Source: a virus. Taken from it: a stretch of DNA of 50,180 nt. Shown one piece after another: positions 13,149 to 21,831 of the stretch; the stretch's first letter is position 1, and each line of letters opens with the position of its first letter. A model generated the notes under the pieces. It saw only the letters and a list, made by a program, of their open reading frames with translations, had not been told where the DNA came from and searched no databases. A program made the translations under genes and the position numbers. The DNA lies in the IMG/VR virus record IMGVR_UViG_3300033141_001359, positions 1 to 50,180 of that record; one strand, 5' to 3'.

Positions 13149-13372
13149 TACTTGCCTTTCATTTTGACCTTCGTGCGGCACACCACATATACAATCGGAA
13201 TCAGCGCCGCGCCGAGTTTTGATACGGCATCGGCAATCTCGCCCAACCGCCCTTCGACGGTGTCCGCGACATCCGGCGTGACAATGCCGCTGGCAACCAG
13301 GACGCCGAGCAGCATCGCGCCCAGGGTCACCCAGAATTCGGTCGTGCGAATTCCTCGTCTCTGCTCCGCCAT
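13148..13372 (-). CDS. holin-like protein, 74 aa
   Basis: Short N-terminus (MAEQRRGIRTTEFWVTL) leads into TM1 (LGAMLLGVLVASGIV); a polar helix (DVADTVEGRLGEIADAVSKL) and TM2 (GAALIPIVYVVC) follow, ending in a basic tail (RTKVKMKGK). Size, two TM segments and charged C-terminus suit a phage holin. Neighbours are two other small membrane proteins, supporting a lysis cassette. Confidence 0.6.
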   Translation of the reverse strand: MAEQRRGIRTTEFWVTLGAMLLGVLVASGIVTPDVADTVEGRLGEIADAVSKLGAALIPIVYVVCRTKVKMKGK

Positions 13373-13373
13373 G

Positions 13374-13640
13374 TCAGCCTCCCTTCCGCAAAAGAAAAAC
13401 CAGGACGGTCACAAGACCGCCCAGAATGATGCCGAATATCCCCCACTGCAACCGCAGCCAGAGCCGGTTGCCCCTGATGAGCGCGCCGTACTCCGAGCAC
13501 GGCAGCTTGCCTATTGCGCCCCAGACACGGCTCATAGATTCGCGCAGTTCGTCAATGCTCTCGGCCACGCTTTCCAGCGTCGCCTCAGTGCGACCGTCGC
13601 GCAAGCCGCGCCGGTAGCTCTCGCCGTTTACCTTTGCCAC
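13374..13640 (-). CDS. XhlA/spanin-like membrane protein, 88 aa
   Basis: GTG start overlapping the upstream TAG (TAGTG), with AGGAAGGGA upstream. Residues ~8-40 form an amphipathic coiled coil (TEATLESVAESIDELRESM), and the C-terminus is one TM helix (LQWGIFGIILGGLVTVLVFLL) ending RKGG. This coiled-coil-then-TM plan is that of haemolysin XhlA-type proteins found beside holins and endolysins. Confidence 0.6.
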   Translation of the reverse strand: MAKVNGESYRRGLRDGRTEATLESVAESIDELRESMSRVWGAIGKLPCSEYGALIRGNRLWLRLQWGIFGIILGGLVTVLVFLLRKGG

Positions 13641-16249
13641 TATGCACCGTCCCTTCCTGGTAGTTTGATGACCCCGATTCCGAGATGGCTGACGCGGATG
13701 CGTGCCGGGTCGCCTGGCGCGGAGATCGTCCATACCTGATTGTCTCTGTTCGCACGGAGAGAGTCAAGCAATATGCCGGGCGACTTGTGGCCGGGACTGA
13801 AGATGTCGTGTAGAATTACGAATCCACCCGACCTGACAAGTGGTACGTAGTTTGTATAGTCCGTAAGCGGCTGCAACCCATCATGGTCGCCATCAATGTG
13901 GAGCACGTCAGCCAGTCCGCCTTCGGCCCACTTTCGGGCATCAAGCAGAGCATCATCAGACCGCTTGTTGACAAATCTCACAATATGGCCTCTGGCTGTC
14001 AACTCGTTTACGGCCCGCTCGAATACCGCTTTCTCCCGACTCATATAGGCGGCCTTGTCAGGCCGGGCGACATACCACTGGGGGGCCGGATGGGGGTCAA
14101 TCAGCAGTATTTCCATGCGTCTGTTTAGCGCGCCTGCCAGCGTCAGAATCCACGTCCCGTTGGCGCAACCGATTTCTATGACCCTACGTACCTGCTTGTC
14201 ACGCAGCAAGCCGACGAGTTGCGCGAATTCGGCGTGAAACTGTTGGAATTCGCCGCCGATATTTTCCGTTTGCTGCTTGCGCGATAGATACAGCGAGACC
14301 GCATCGCCGCTTTCCCACGCCGGAGAATTGAGGAGCGACAGGAGCTGGTCGGCTACGTATTCGGGCGAAAGCGCGACCATGCAGGGCCGTTGGTCCTGCT
14401 TCTCGTATCGGCATTTGTCGGCGCGCGGGTGATCCCAGCAAGGCGCACAATCGTATTCGTCCGCGCGGAGGATGCGGCAGTCTGTCGTCCAGGGCCGATT
14501 CTTGCGCTCGCTAGACGGCCCATATAGGGCGAGTACCGGCGTCCGCACCGCCGCCGCGAGATGTGAGAGCCCGTTGTCAATGCCGATGTAATACCGCGCC
14601 GCCCAGAGGATTCCAGCGGCCTGCGCGATGGTCGTCTTGCCGCACAGGTTCTCACCATACAAACTCATCCAGGGCTGGTCATCTTTCGCCGTGCCGAGGA
14701 AGACGAGCGGGACATCTGCCGCTTTCAACCGCTTGCAGCATTCCGCCCAGTGCGGCCAGCTCTTGGACACGAAGCCAGCACAGCCAATGCCGGCCACAAC
14801 ATAGCCTGTTGATAGGTTCGCGGATACCTGTGGCCATGTGGTCAGTTGACCGCTGGGCATCGGCCCCTTGTAGCCAACGGCTTTCGCTGCCCGGAAATTA
14901 CATTCAACCTCATGCTGCGTCCGCCACGCCCGGTCAACCTCAGCGACCCGTGATTCAATCGGCGTGAAGACCGGCCCCCGAGCCCAGTAGCTACCGGCGA
15001 CATAACGATAATAAGCCAAGTCGGGCTCATCCTTGACAACTTTGCGTACCCACGGCTGTAACTCCAACACTTCTTTCACGTCATCCGCCTGCTCCAGGCC
15101 GCGATCCCATACGTCAACCGGTTCGCCGCTGAGTTCAGAGAGAGCCTTGATAGTCGGTACACACATCAGCACGTTGCCCAGTCCGCCGCCGATGCAGTAG
15201 AGAGCGCGCTGCGCACCTTCGGCAACGTGCCAGTCTGCCGGGAACGGTCGCCTCAGAACCTCTGCGAAGAATTCTGCATCCGAACGCACCTTCCGTTCTG
15301 CAAACTCTCGATGCTGAGCCTCGGCTTCTGACTGGGCGAATATCTCCTCAGCCTTTCTGTCGCCATGCCAGCGTCGAAACCACGGTTGCCAGATGGCATT
15401 CCACGTCTTCTCATCGAACACGACTCGATGCGCATACATCCAGTTTGCCGTGCGATGCCCGTCGGGTATCTCATAGGGACTGAGGGCTTTGCCTTGCGGG
15501 TGATTCCACGAGCGGTATCGGTGGAGTACGCAGACATCCCGATAGACGTATATCGGCGTGTCGCTGAACCATGCCCTGAGCGAGATGCCGAGTTCCTGCG
15601 AACCCCACCAGCCGGGATAGCGGTTCCAGCCGCCGAGCCGGTCGAACGTCTCCCGCGAATAGGCGAAGCTCGAAGGGTTTACCGCCTGAGTCTGAGTCAA
15701 CGTTTCGCTCGGCCACTCGATTGTGTTATCGCAGAACAGGCCGACCTTGCGATGGTCGTGCCGGTCAAACGCGAGGATATGCCCTCCGCAGTATGAATTG
15801 TTCGGCACGCCCTCGGAATCGGCATAGTCGGGACATAATAGGTTGCAGGACTTTGTCCCGTGGCGTTTGCACTTGTCGCCGTGCTTGCAGCTCAGAGGGC
15901 CTACCGGCGGCGTAATGATGCAGGGCGAATGTTCAAGGCAGGCCCGTCCCCAGTCGGCCATAGTTCCCCGCGAAATGCGGTTGTGGGCGTCGAGATGCGC
16001 TATCACGTCCGCCCCGGGGTCAAGTGCGTGCTTCACGCCGACCGATTTCGCCTTCCCGATTCCTATTTTCTTTTCCGGCTTGAGCACGAGAACATCATCG
16101 CCGAGATTCTCGCAGCTTCCGTCGGTCGTGCCGTCGGCGACTACAACCACGTCGAGTTCGCAATCGCCCCTGTGCCTTCGGGCGGAGTCAATTGTCCACC
16201 CTACGTCCGGCCCCTCATTATAGGTATTCAGTACCAAGCACACCTTCAT
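13640..16249 (-). CDS. three-domain enzyme: GT2 / GT9 / SAM methyltransferase, 869 aa
   Basis: ATG 16249 behind GAGGGTGACGCAA. Domain 1 (~1-300) is a GT2 glycosyltransferase: VCLVLNTYNEGPDV start, D-A-H metal site (87-89), and FDRLGGWNRYPGWWGSQELGISLR resembling polypeptide-GalNAc transferases. Domain 2 (~345-640) is a GT9 heptosyltransferase-like enzyme: CIGGGLGNVLMCVPTIKAL, and DNGLSHLAAAVRTPVLALYG at ~558-577, plus a Cys-rich CAPCWDHPRADKC stretch as in GT9 proteins. Domain 3 (~680-860) is a class I methyltransferase: VIEIGCANGTW and LHIDGDHDGLQPLTDYTNY. Probably builds and methylates a glycan on the virion or the host surface. Encoded between tail genes and the lysis cassette, apart from the 29-35 kb glycan cluster. 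Confidence 0.8.
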   Translation of the reverse strand: MKVCLVLNTYNEGPDVGWTIDSARRHRGDCELDVVVVADGTTDGSCENLGDDVLVLKPEKKIGIGKAKSVGVKHALDPGADVIAHLDAHNRISRGTMADWGRACLEHSPCIITPPVGPLSCKHGDKCKRHGTKSCNLLCPDYADSEGVPNNSYCGGHILAFDRHDHRKVGLFCDNTIEWPSETLTQTQAVNPSSFAYSRETFDRLGGWNRYPGWWGSQELGISLRAWFSDTPIYVYRDVCVLHRYRSWNHPQGKALSPYEIPDGHRTANWMYAHRVVFDEKTWNAIWQPWFRRWHGDRKAEEIFAQSEAEAQHREFAERKVRSDAEFFAEVLRRPFPADWHVAEGAQRALYCIGGGLGNVLMCVPTIKALSELSGEPVDVWDRGLEQADDVKEVLELQPWVRKVVKDEPDLAYYRYVAGSYWARGPVFTPIESRVAEVDRAWRTQHEVECNFRAAKAVGYKGPMPSGQLTTWPQVSANLSTGYVVAGIGCAGFVSKSWPHWAECCKRLKAADVPLVFLGTAKDDQPWMSLYGENLCGKTTIAQAAGILWAARYYIGIDNGLSHLAAAVRTPVLALYGPSSERKNRPWTTDCRILRADEYDCAPCWDHPRADKCRYEKQDQRPCMVALSPEYVADQLLSLLNSPAWESGDAVSLYLSRKQQTENIGGEFQQFHAEFAQLVGLLRDKQVRRVIEIGCANGTWILTLAGALNRRMEILLIDPHPAPQWYVARPDKAAYMSREKAVFERAVNELTARGHIVRFVNKRSDDALLDARKWAEGGLADVLHIDGDHDGLQPLTDYTNYVPLVRSGGFVILHDIFSPGHKSPGILLDSLRANRDNQVWTISAPGDPARIRVSHLGIGVIKLPGRDGA

Positions 16250-16272
16250 TTGCGTCACCCTCCGTCTCTGAG

Positions 16273-16488
16273 TTATCTCGGCGCATACCATTCGCAATTC
16301 CGACACCGCGTATGCCAGACCTCCTGTCCCCGCTTCGCGCAGTCGAAAATTCGTATCTCGCCACAACAGGGTTTGTGTTCGACGCGCTTGACCGGCCCCT
16401 GATGAATACAGTGGAGTTCCCCGCCTGTCAGCCCTTCGGCGGCTGCCGCCCTCGCCGCCGCGTCTATGCGCCCTAAGAGATTGGTCAT
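16273..16488 (-). CDS. small Cys/His-rich protein, 71 aa
   Basis: Ala-rich N-terminal helix, then HCIH..., KPCCGEIRIFDC and HTRCRNCEWY, six to eight potential metal ligands. Overlaps the previous stop (ATGA). Located between fibre-like genes and the big glycosyltransferase; function unknown. Confidence 0.6.
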   Translation of the reverse strand: MTNLLGRIDAAARAAAAEGLTGGELHCIHQGPVKRVEHKPCCGEIRIFDCAKRGQEVWHTRCRNCEWYAPR

Positions 16489-16889
16489 TTCTCACCTCGT
16501 GTCTGTTCAGGCAAGACTCGCTGCGCGATCCCGCGTGCCCGCTTCCTGGGCATTCCCCGCCTGACTGCCTGAACGAGCGCATCCGCCGCAACATCCGTGC
16601 CTGCGCGGTTGCGTAGTATGCGCACTGAACCTTCAATATCGTCTCTCAGCCGCACCCGGCGTTCAGGCATGTCATCCCAATCCCAATGCAGCACGATGCG
16701 GTTTTTCAGCAGTTGGATTATGGACTCCGCAACTATGCGCGATTCGCCCGTCATCTTATGCCCCTGACACTGGCATTCCTCGCAGATACCGATATGCACC
16801 ACATGGACCCAGCCGACAACATCCGATATCAGGCGACATTTCACTAAATCATCACGGCCAATGAGGCTTTCGGCATACGGGCAGGTCAT
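16485..16889 (-). CDS. hypothetical protein with N-terminal Cys cluster, 134 aa
   Basis: MTCPYAESLIGRDDLVKC... and HIGICEECQCQGH give a zinc-binding N-terminal third (~1-45). The remainder is a helical, basic domain (ALVQAVRRGMPRKRARGIAQR). Coupled by ATGA to the Thr/Val-rich gene before it and to the Cys/His gene after it. Confidence 0.55.
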   Translation of the reverse strand: MTCPYAESLIGRDDLVKCRLISDVVGWVHVVHIGICEECQCQGHKMTGESRIVAESIIQLLKNRIVLHWDWDDMPERRVRLRDDIEGSVRILRNRAGTDVAADALVQAVRRGMPRKRARGIAQRVLPEQTRGEK

Positions 16890-17644
16890 GTAGCTTCCTC
16901 GCAGTTGTCATAATCGTACTGAAAGGCACAAACGCCAGGTATGCCAATGCACGTATGCAGGGCATAGTAGTAACACTGACCTGACGCACCGGTACATCGG
17001 AACGAACACGGTAGTTCCAGCGTTTCAGCGGTACAGTCTTCGTCCTTCTCGCATTCTGCCCCATGCTCAGATTCGTTGCAGCACTTAAAAACGGTCTTCG
17101 TCACCGTCCTGTCACAGGTCGCCCAGTGTGTGAGAACGTCAGTGGCCGTGGCCACGTCCCGCGTGACGCACTTGCTCCCGCTCATCCGCTCATGGGTCAC
17201 GCACTTTTCGGTTGACACATAGCTATAATCCGTGACCGTCCCGTATTTGACTACCGTGGCCGTCGCCCTCGAGACGCATTCTGAAGCAATCGTGACCTCG
17301 TTCGTCGTCCAGTCCGTAACGACGATATAGCCCGCCGTGAGCGTCGCCATCGTCACCGTGATATGGCCGGGAACCGTCAGCGTTGGATGCTCAAGCGTCA
17401 CTGTCTGGTAGGGTCTGCGCGTGACCGTGCGCGCCCGCGTGATTTCCCTCGTAATGTCCCTATCGCGGCTCGCCGTTCGGTAGCGAGTGGCGGTGAGCCA
17501 TTTCGTGACCGTAGGAATTTTGGCTTCCGAGACAAACCCGCCGAGCCGCCAGACATTGTTCCCGCGATGCTGCAAGTTGAGCGCGGCTACCTCCAGGCAG
17601 CTTGTCGGTATCTCGTTGCCGTTCTCGTCCACGACGAGGATCAT
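16886..17644 (-). CDS. Thr/Val-repeat virion-like protein, 252 aa, paralogue of 17641-18189
   Basis: Starts MILVVDENGNEIPTSCLEV, matching MILIVDHDGKVLPADTVIF of the next-upstream gene. Residues ~45-190 are built of short T-V-T/V-T-R units (ARTVTRRPYQTVTLEHPTLTV and so on), suggesting a beta-solenoid or stacked strands. The C-terminal ~60 residues are Cys-rich (CCNESEHGAECEKDEDC ... YYYALHTCIGIPGVC), like a disulfide-bonded or metal-stabilised cap. Position after the tail genes suggests a tail-fibre or surface protein; this is inference. Confidence 0.55.
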   Translation of the reverse strand: MILVVDENGNEIPTSCLEVAALNLQHRGNNVWRLGGFVSEAKIPTVTKWLTATRYRTASRDRDITREITRARTVTRRPYQTVTLEHPTLTVPGHITVTMATLTAGYIVVTDWTTNEVTIASECVSRATATVVKYGTVTDYSYVSTEKCVTHERMSGSKCVTRDVATATDVLTHWATCDRTVTKTVFKCCNESEHGAECEKDEDCTAETLELPCSFRCTGASGQCYYYALHTCIGIPGVCAFQYDYDNCEEAT

Positions 17645-18189
17645 GCCGTAACCTCTCGCGTGATGGTGTTGGTCACGATACATTCCGTAACGGTACGCTC
17701 AGCAGTAACCGGCTTGCTCTGGCAGGTCACCGGCTTCGTGACGACTTTGCTGTGGCACGTTAGTTCCCGCGTGATCGTCTCTTCCTTATCGCTCGTAGCA
17801 TACTCCCACCGTGTCGCGGGTTGCGCCTGCGTCTGACAAGTGACTGGACGGGTCACATACTTCCGCGTGCTCTTTTCAACGGTGACGGTCGCCGTGCCGA
17901 CATAGCGCGCCCGCGACATGGTGTACCACTCGGTCACGGTCACGGGTTGCAGCCGCGTCAGCGTGCGCCAGTTCGTCAGCGTGACAATCGGCTCCCGCGT
18001 CGCGGTATATGAGATGATTCGCGTGACCGTCAGGGGGATAACTCGCGTGCATGTCCGCTCCTTCATAGCGGTGGCAGATGCCCCGCCGATTATCGTCCGG
18101 CCCCAGGGCTGGCTGCGGACGTTGATTCCCTCGAAAATAACGGTATCCGCTGGGAGAACTTTACCATCATGGTCAACAATCAGAATCAT
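17641..18189 (-). CDS. Thr/Val-repeat protein, 182 aa, paralogue of 16886-17644
   Basis: ATG 18189 overlaps the upstream stop. The N-terminal ~40 residues match the paralogue, then ~55-182 are repeats such as PVTVTEWYT, RKYVTRPVTC, VTKPVTC, TERTVTE. It lacks the Cys-rich cap. Thr makes up an exceptional share of residues, and cysteines recur in the VTC motif. Likely extracellular virion component, perhaps an adhesin. Confidence 0.55.
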   Translation of the reverse strand: MILIVDHDGKVLPADTVIFEGINVRSQPWGRTIIGGASATAMKERTCTRVIPLTVTRIISYTATREPIVTLTNWRTLTRLQPVTVTEWYTMSRARYVGTATVTVEKSTRKYVTRPVTCQTQAQPATRWEYATSDKEETITRELTCHSKVVTKPVTCQSKPVTAERTVTECIVTNTITREVTA

Positions 18190-18935
18190 TTGAGCTTGAC
18201 CTTGACGATGCCTTGCCAATATCCACGCAAGGTCACGGAACTATCGAGTTGAATTACTTCGGCGACCCCGCCATCGTGCATGTGGCCTCGCCGGTGAACG
18301 GCCACCCCAGACGTCGGGCGCTTGCTGAAGCGTATCACGGCGAAATATGTCCCAGTGCTGAACCGCCCGATGCTGCCCGCCAGCACCTGTGCCGCGCCCA
18401 GCGGAGTCTTCCGAAGGTACGTCTGGTCAGCGACCGTATCCGCCCTGTCCGGTATTTCGCCTTCCATATATTGCGTGACACGGCGGCGTATGCGGGCGAG
18501 ACAAACGCCTGCGAGCCACACGCGCCCGAGCCGGTTTGCCGGAATGTTCTCGGCGCAAATACAGAATCGCCCGAAGCAATGCTCTGTCGGACGGCAAATC
18601 TCCAGGACGCGGTGAGTATAGAATTCCGGCGTACCGAGAAGTTGACCGCTTCCATAAATCGGATCGCCGTCCGCATTGCTGAATGGCGTAATTTGCGCGG
18701 CGTCGAAAATGTTCAGGTCGGTCTCCCCAGTGTTGACCGCCTCGGCAATTTGTGCGGGTTCGGGAAAGTGTTGAGTCCTGTCCGGCGTGGAAATCGTCAA
18801 ACCGCTGGGCGCGATGTTCACCTTCGCACCGTGCGCGCTAGTATTGAAGACCATGTTAGCGGCCTCGGCCAGCGCATTGTAGTCGCGGGCCGTGAATCGT
18901 TCGCCGCGTGTCCGCTGAGGTACGTGCTTCGCCAC
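18186..18935 (-). CDS. probable tail-associated structural protein, 249 aa
   Basis: N-terminus MAKHVPQRTRGERFTARDYNALAEAANMVF is typical of proteins encoded just after phage tail genes. The middle has FGRFCICAENIPANRLGRVWLAGVCLARI, and a C-terminal strand-rich region follows. No enzymatic motif. Placed between the distal tail gene and the Thr/Val-repeat genes, so probably part of the tail tip or its fibres. Confidence 0.55.
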   Translation of the reverse strand: MAKHVPQRTRGERFTARDYNALAEAANMVFNTSAHGAKVNIAPSGLTISTPDRTQHFPEPAQIAEAVNTGETDLNIFDAAQITPFSNADGDPIYGSGQLLGTPEFYTHRVLEICRPTEHCFGRFCICAENIPANRLGRVWLAGVCLARIRRRVTQYMEGEIPDRADTVADQTYLRKTPLGAAQVLAGSIGRFSTGTYFAVIRFSKRPTSGVAVHRRGHMHDGGVAEVIQLDSSVTLRGYWQGIVKVKLK

Positions 18936-18937
18936 GG

Positions 18938-19762
18938 TCAGACTCCGATTCCGAGTTCTGAGAAGTCCTTTTCCACGTATAGACGGGCATAGTGCACGCC
19001 AATTATCCCATAGGTGAGGACTTTCGTCGTCTTATTCCAGTCGCCGGACGTCGTGAACCAGACGTAGTCCCAGCCCCGCTTGTCAACGCTCACGGAACTG
19101 CCGTCAAGCAGTTTGATCTGTTTTGTGACGCTCGCCTGGCCCGCGAAGCGATAAGTCACCTGCCAGCGCTCGTCATCATGCTGCCGCCCGCTTGCGCCGA
19201 GGAACAGCGCCTCCCGCTTGCCGAACTCCTTCCAGGGATACTTGTTGATGCACCCCGTAAAAGCGTATAGTTTGTGCCGGAACGAGTATGGGCAGTGCTC
19301 CCGCCAGTGCGTCTCCACGAGGTTATAGGTGGGCAGGTAGACGTCCGCGCCCTGCGGCGTGGTCTCACCTGGCACGACGCCTATCAACTGTCCGACCTTT
19401 TCCTGATAGCTGGCAGGCCAATGCTCCTGGGTTCCATATTCTTCAGGCATGGCCTTCAGGTTTTCCGTCTGTGCCGAGGTGTCGAATTCAACGGAACTTC
19501 CCCCCGGCTGCTGCCGGTTGCCAGGCTCCCGTGAAAATGTGATTTTCAGGATGCACGCGGAATCGTCGTCGGGGATGGTATCAGCGATCTTGCGCGAGAT
19601 GAACAGCCCCTCGGCGTCGAAGTCGCCGATCTCCCCGCCCCACTGTACGGCCAGACGGGGATTGTTCGTGCCATTGACCCGGTACGTCCGCTCGTAATAC
19701 CGGCGATTCCGCTCCAGCGTGTATCTCGATTCACGCAGCAGTTCGACTGAGCTTATTGCCAT
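18938..19762 (-). CDS. probable distal tail/tip structural protein, 274 aa
   Basis: Key stretches: AVQWGGEIGDFDAEGLFISRKIADTIPD, HWREHCPYSFRHKLYAFTGCINK, EALFLGASGRQHDDERWQVTYRFAGQ, and FTTSGDW near the end. These recur, in my recollection, in uncharacterised phage proteins encoded right after the tape measure. Seven bases separate it from the tape-measure stop. Assigned by position and texture, not by a named domain. Confidence 0.55.
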   Translation of the reverse strand: MAISSVELLRESRYTLERNRRYYERTYRVNGTNNPRLAVQWGGEIGDFDAEGLFISRKIADTIPDDDSACILKITFSREPGNRQQPGGSSVEFDTSAQTENLKAMPEEYGTQEHWPASYQEKVGQLIGVVPGETTPQGADVYLPTYNLVETHWREHCPYSFRHKLYAFTGCINKYPWKEFGKREALFLGASGRQHDDERWQVTYRFAGQASVTKQIKLLDGSSVSVDKRGWDYVWFTTSGDWNKTTKVLTYGIIGVHYARLYVEKDFSELGIGV

Positions 19763-19768
19763 ATCCTC

Positions 19769-21505
19769 TTATCCTAAAGGTGCGCCAGCGCTGTCACGAA
19801 GCCCCGCTCGAATCTCTTCCTTCAATTGTCGAGTTACATCTACCAGGGTCATTATGCCGTGCAATTGCCTCCGTGGAATGTCCCCTCCGCCCGCGGCCGT
19901 TCCCATGAGCCTCAATAACGCGCCGCTGAAGGTTCCCATCGCCCCCATGCCGCGTCTCGGCTCCGTTACGACTTCGGTCGGCAGTGCCCGTGGGGCCTCC
20001 GAAATCCTGGCACGCTGCGGGATGGCAACCCCGAGCTTCTTCATCCATTCGGCAGGCGCCTTCCAGCCTGGAAAGTAGAATTTCATGGCCTTGAAAAACT
20101 CTTCATTTCTCTTTCGCTCACGCTCTAGAAAACTCGCATCCGCACGCAATGTTTTGCCCCAGTCTTTGATCTGAAGCTTCTCGTCAGTCGTAAGCTTTCT
20201 CCCCTCCACGGCTGCCTGTCTCTGAAGCGATAAGATATTTTCGCGCATTCGGGCTACCTTAGCTTGGGCCTTGACATATCCTGCCAGACGCGCTTGGTAG
20301 GCCGCCTCCGCCGTACCGAGAATGCCTAGCGGAAACTCCGGAGCTTCCTTCTCTTTCGCCTTCAGGCGGCGGCGCAGTTCCTCCATGCTGTCGGCGGCCC
20401 TCGCGCCCCCCTTTGCGACCGCATCCAATGCGTCCGCCTGCGCCTTTGCCGCCTTTGCGCCGGCCTCCATTTCTCTTCCCAGCCTGTGACCTTCCTCCCG
20501 GGCCCGCCTCAGAGGCCCAAGCACGCTCTCTATTTTCGTAATGAGATAACCCGTACCTACGGATATGATACCAATGGCCGCGCTGACAGGGCCTAAAGCC
20601 ACACCCAAGACGCTGGCCGCCTTGCTCGCTGCGGCCATTGCAAGCGCAGCAGCGCCGAGAGCGCCAGCGAGTATGCCCAATGTAAGGCTCGCATTTGCTA
20701 TGGTGCTCGATAGCTCGGAATATTTCTTGCTCGTCGCGAGTGCTTTGTTCGCGGCCTCTGACATTGTAGCGGCGAGCAGTTCAAATGCCGGAGCAAGTTT
20801 CGACCCGATGTGTATTGCCAAACCTTCCGCGCTAGCCTTCAACCGCGTAAATGCGTCCTGCAAGCCCTCTGCGGCAACTGCGGTCTCCGCATCAATTATC
20901 TTCCCCGCTCTCAATGCCTCATCAGCATATCTTCTGAGACCCTCTGCGCCCATGTCGAGAAGAGGAATTAATTCCGTACCCGCGCGCCCGAAGATTTCCT
21001 GGGCAAGGCCAGCCTTTAGGGAAGCATCCTCCACTTTCGATATGCCAGCCGCGAGCATGGCGAATTGTTCTTCGGGCTTTCTGCCGCGCAGCTCATCATA
21101 CGTGAGGCCCAGCATCTTGAACGCATCCAGCGTCGTGGCCATGCCGCGCTCGGCGTACATCATAGAGCGCGCCAGCCGGCGCATACCCTTTTCGACGGCA
21201 TCTAAACTGGCACCAGCGATTTCAGCGGCATAGCCGAGTGCGCTCAGGGCTTCAGTCCCGACGCCGGTGCGCCGTGAGAGTTTCGCAATCCGGTCGCCGT
21301 AGTCAGCGAACTTCTTGGCCGCCAGCGTAAGAGGTACAAGGATCGCGGCGCTCGCGGCCATGAGCTTCAAGCCGATAGCGCCGACCTCCTTGCCGAATTT
21401 CTCCAGCTTCCCCTTCGCCTGGCTCAGCCCCTTGTCGAGCTTGGTCAGGTCGGCGGGAATTTCCACGTAAGCCGAACCTGCCTTTATCGCACCTGCTGCT
21501 GGCAC
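19769..21505 (-). CDS. tail tape-measure protein, 578 aa
   Basis: Sets tail length and may aid genome entry, by family. GTG 21505 lies eight bases after GGAGGAG. Opens AGSAYVEIPADLTKLDKGLSQAKGKLEKFGKEVG, the usual TP901-type start, then SKLSRRTG-type repeats (LGYAAEIAGASLDAVEKGMRRLA). Hydrophobic helices near residues 45-60 and 270-330 and coiled coil at ~380-470. Predicted tail would be short for a siphovirus of this length, if the family's usual length relation holds. Confidence 0.85.
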   Translation of the reverse strand: MPAAGAIKAGSAYVEIPADLTKLDKGLSQAKGKLEKFGKEVGAIGLKLMAASAAILVPLTLAAKKFADYGDRIAKLSRRTGVGTEALSALGYAAEIAGASLDAVEKGMRRLARSMMYAERGMATTLDAFKMLGLTYDELRGRKPEEQFAMLAAGISKVEDASLKAGLAQEIFGRAGTELIPLLDMGAEGLRRYADEALRAGKIIDAETAVAAEGLQDAFTRLKASAEGLAIHIGSKLAPAFELLAATMSEAANKALATSKKYSELSSTIANASLTLGILAGALGAAALAMAAASKAASVLGVALGPVSAAIGIISVGTGYLITKIESVLGPLRRAREEGHRLGREMEAGAKAAKAQADALDAVAKGGARAADSMEELRRRLKAKEKEAPEFPLGILGTAEAAYQARLAGYVKAQAKVARMRENILSLQRQAAVEGRKLTTDEKLQIKDWGKTLRADASFLERERKRNEEFFKAMKFYFPGWKAPAEWMKKLGVAIPQRARISEAPRALPTEVVTEPRRGMGAMGTFSGALLRLMGTAAGGGDIPRRQLHGIMTLVDVTRQLKEEIRAGLRDSAGAPLG

Positions 21506-21831
21506 CTCTTGAACTCCTCCCAACGTTCCTTGATTTCGTCCTCAGTCAGGGTCTTGGGCAACTTCTTCCTCTGTTCGCGCACCCAGTCATGGAGCCTTGC
21601 GACGCTCATCTGCCGCGATTTGCGGAGCGGATTGAAGTCGTCGGGCTTGACGTTCTTCGCGCCTTGCGACACTGCGAAGATATAACACTGCCAGGCCACC
21701 TGGGCCCATGTGAACTCGGTCACGGCGTCCGCGCGCCATTGTAGTTCGCGCAATGTATAGCCCCACGGCTCGACACCCGAAATAGCAGCTAGCTGGTGGA
21801 TGTCTTTCCATGACCAGCCGCGGGAGGGCGG
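21484..21831 (-). CDS. tail assembly chaperone, downstream frame (GT-like)
   Basis: Has no convincing start of its own. In the -1 frame relative to the gene at 21789 the sequence stays open through the overlap and reads WSWKDIHQLAAISG, EPWGYTLRELQWRADAV, the motif of lambda gpT-like extensions, then continues to the stop at 21484 inside the tape-measure start. This indicates a ribosomal -1 frameshift making a G-T fusion, as in many siphoviruses. I see no canonical heptamer; CCCTCCC and GAGAAAG near 21820-21838 are the candidates. The left boundary given is the part beyond the likely slip site. Confidence 0.65.
   Translation of the reverse strand, partial: PPSRGWSWKDIHQLAAISGVEPWGYTLRELQWRADAVTEFTWAQVAWQCYIFAVSQGAKNVKPDDFNPLRKSRQMSVARLHDWVREQRKKLPKTLTEDEIKERWEEFKRCQQQVR

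Noticed and set aside
20565-21233. Plus-strand 222-codon frame opposite the tape measure
   Set aside because: Ala/Ser-rich complement of the tape-measure coding; no start signals or protein motif. The nuclease genes in the inteins differ by having promoters, ribosome sites and catalytic motifs.
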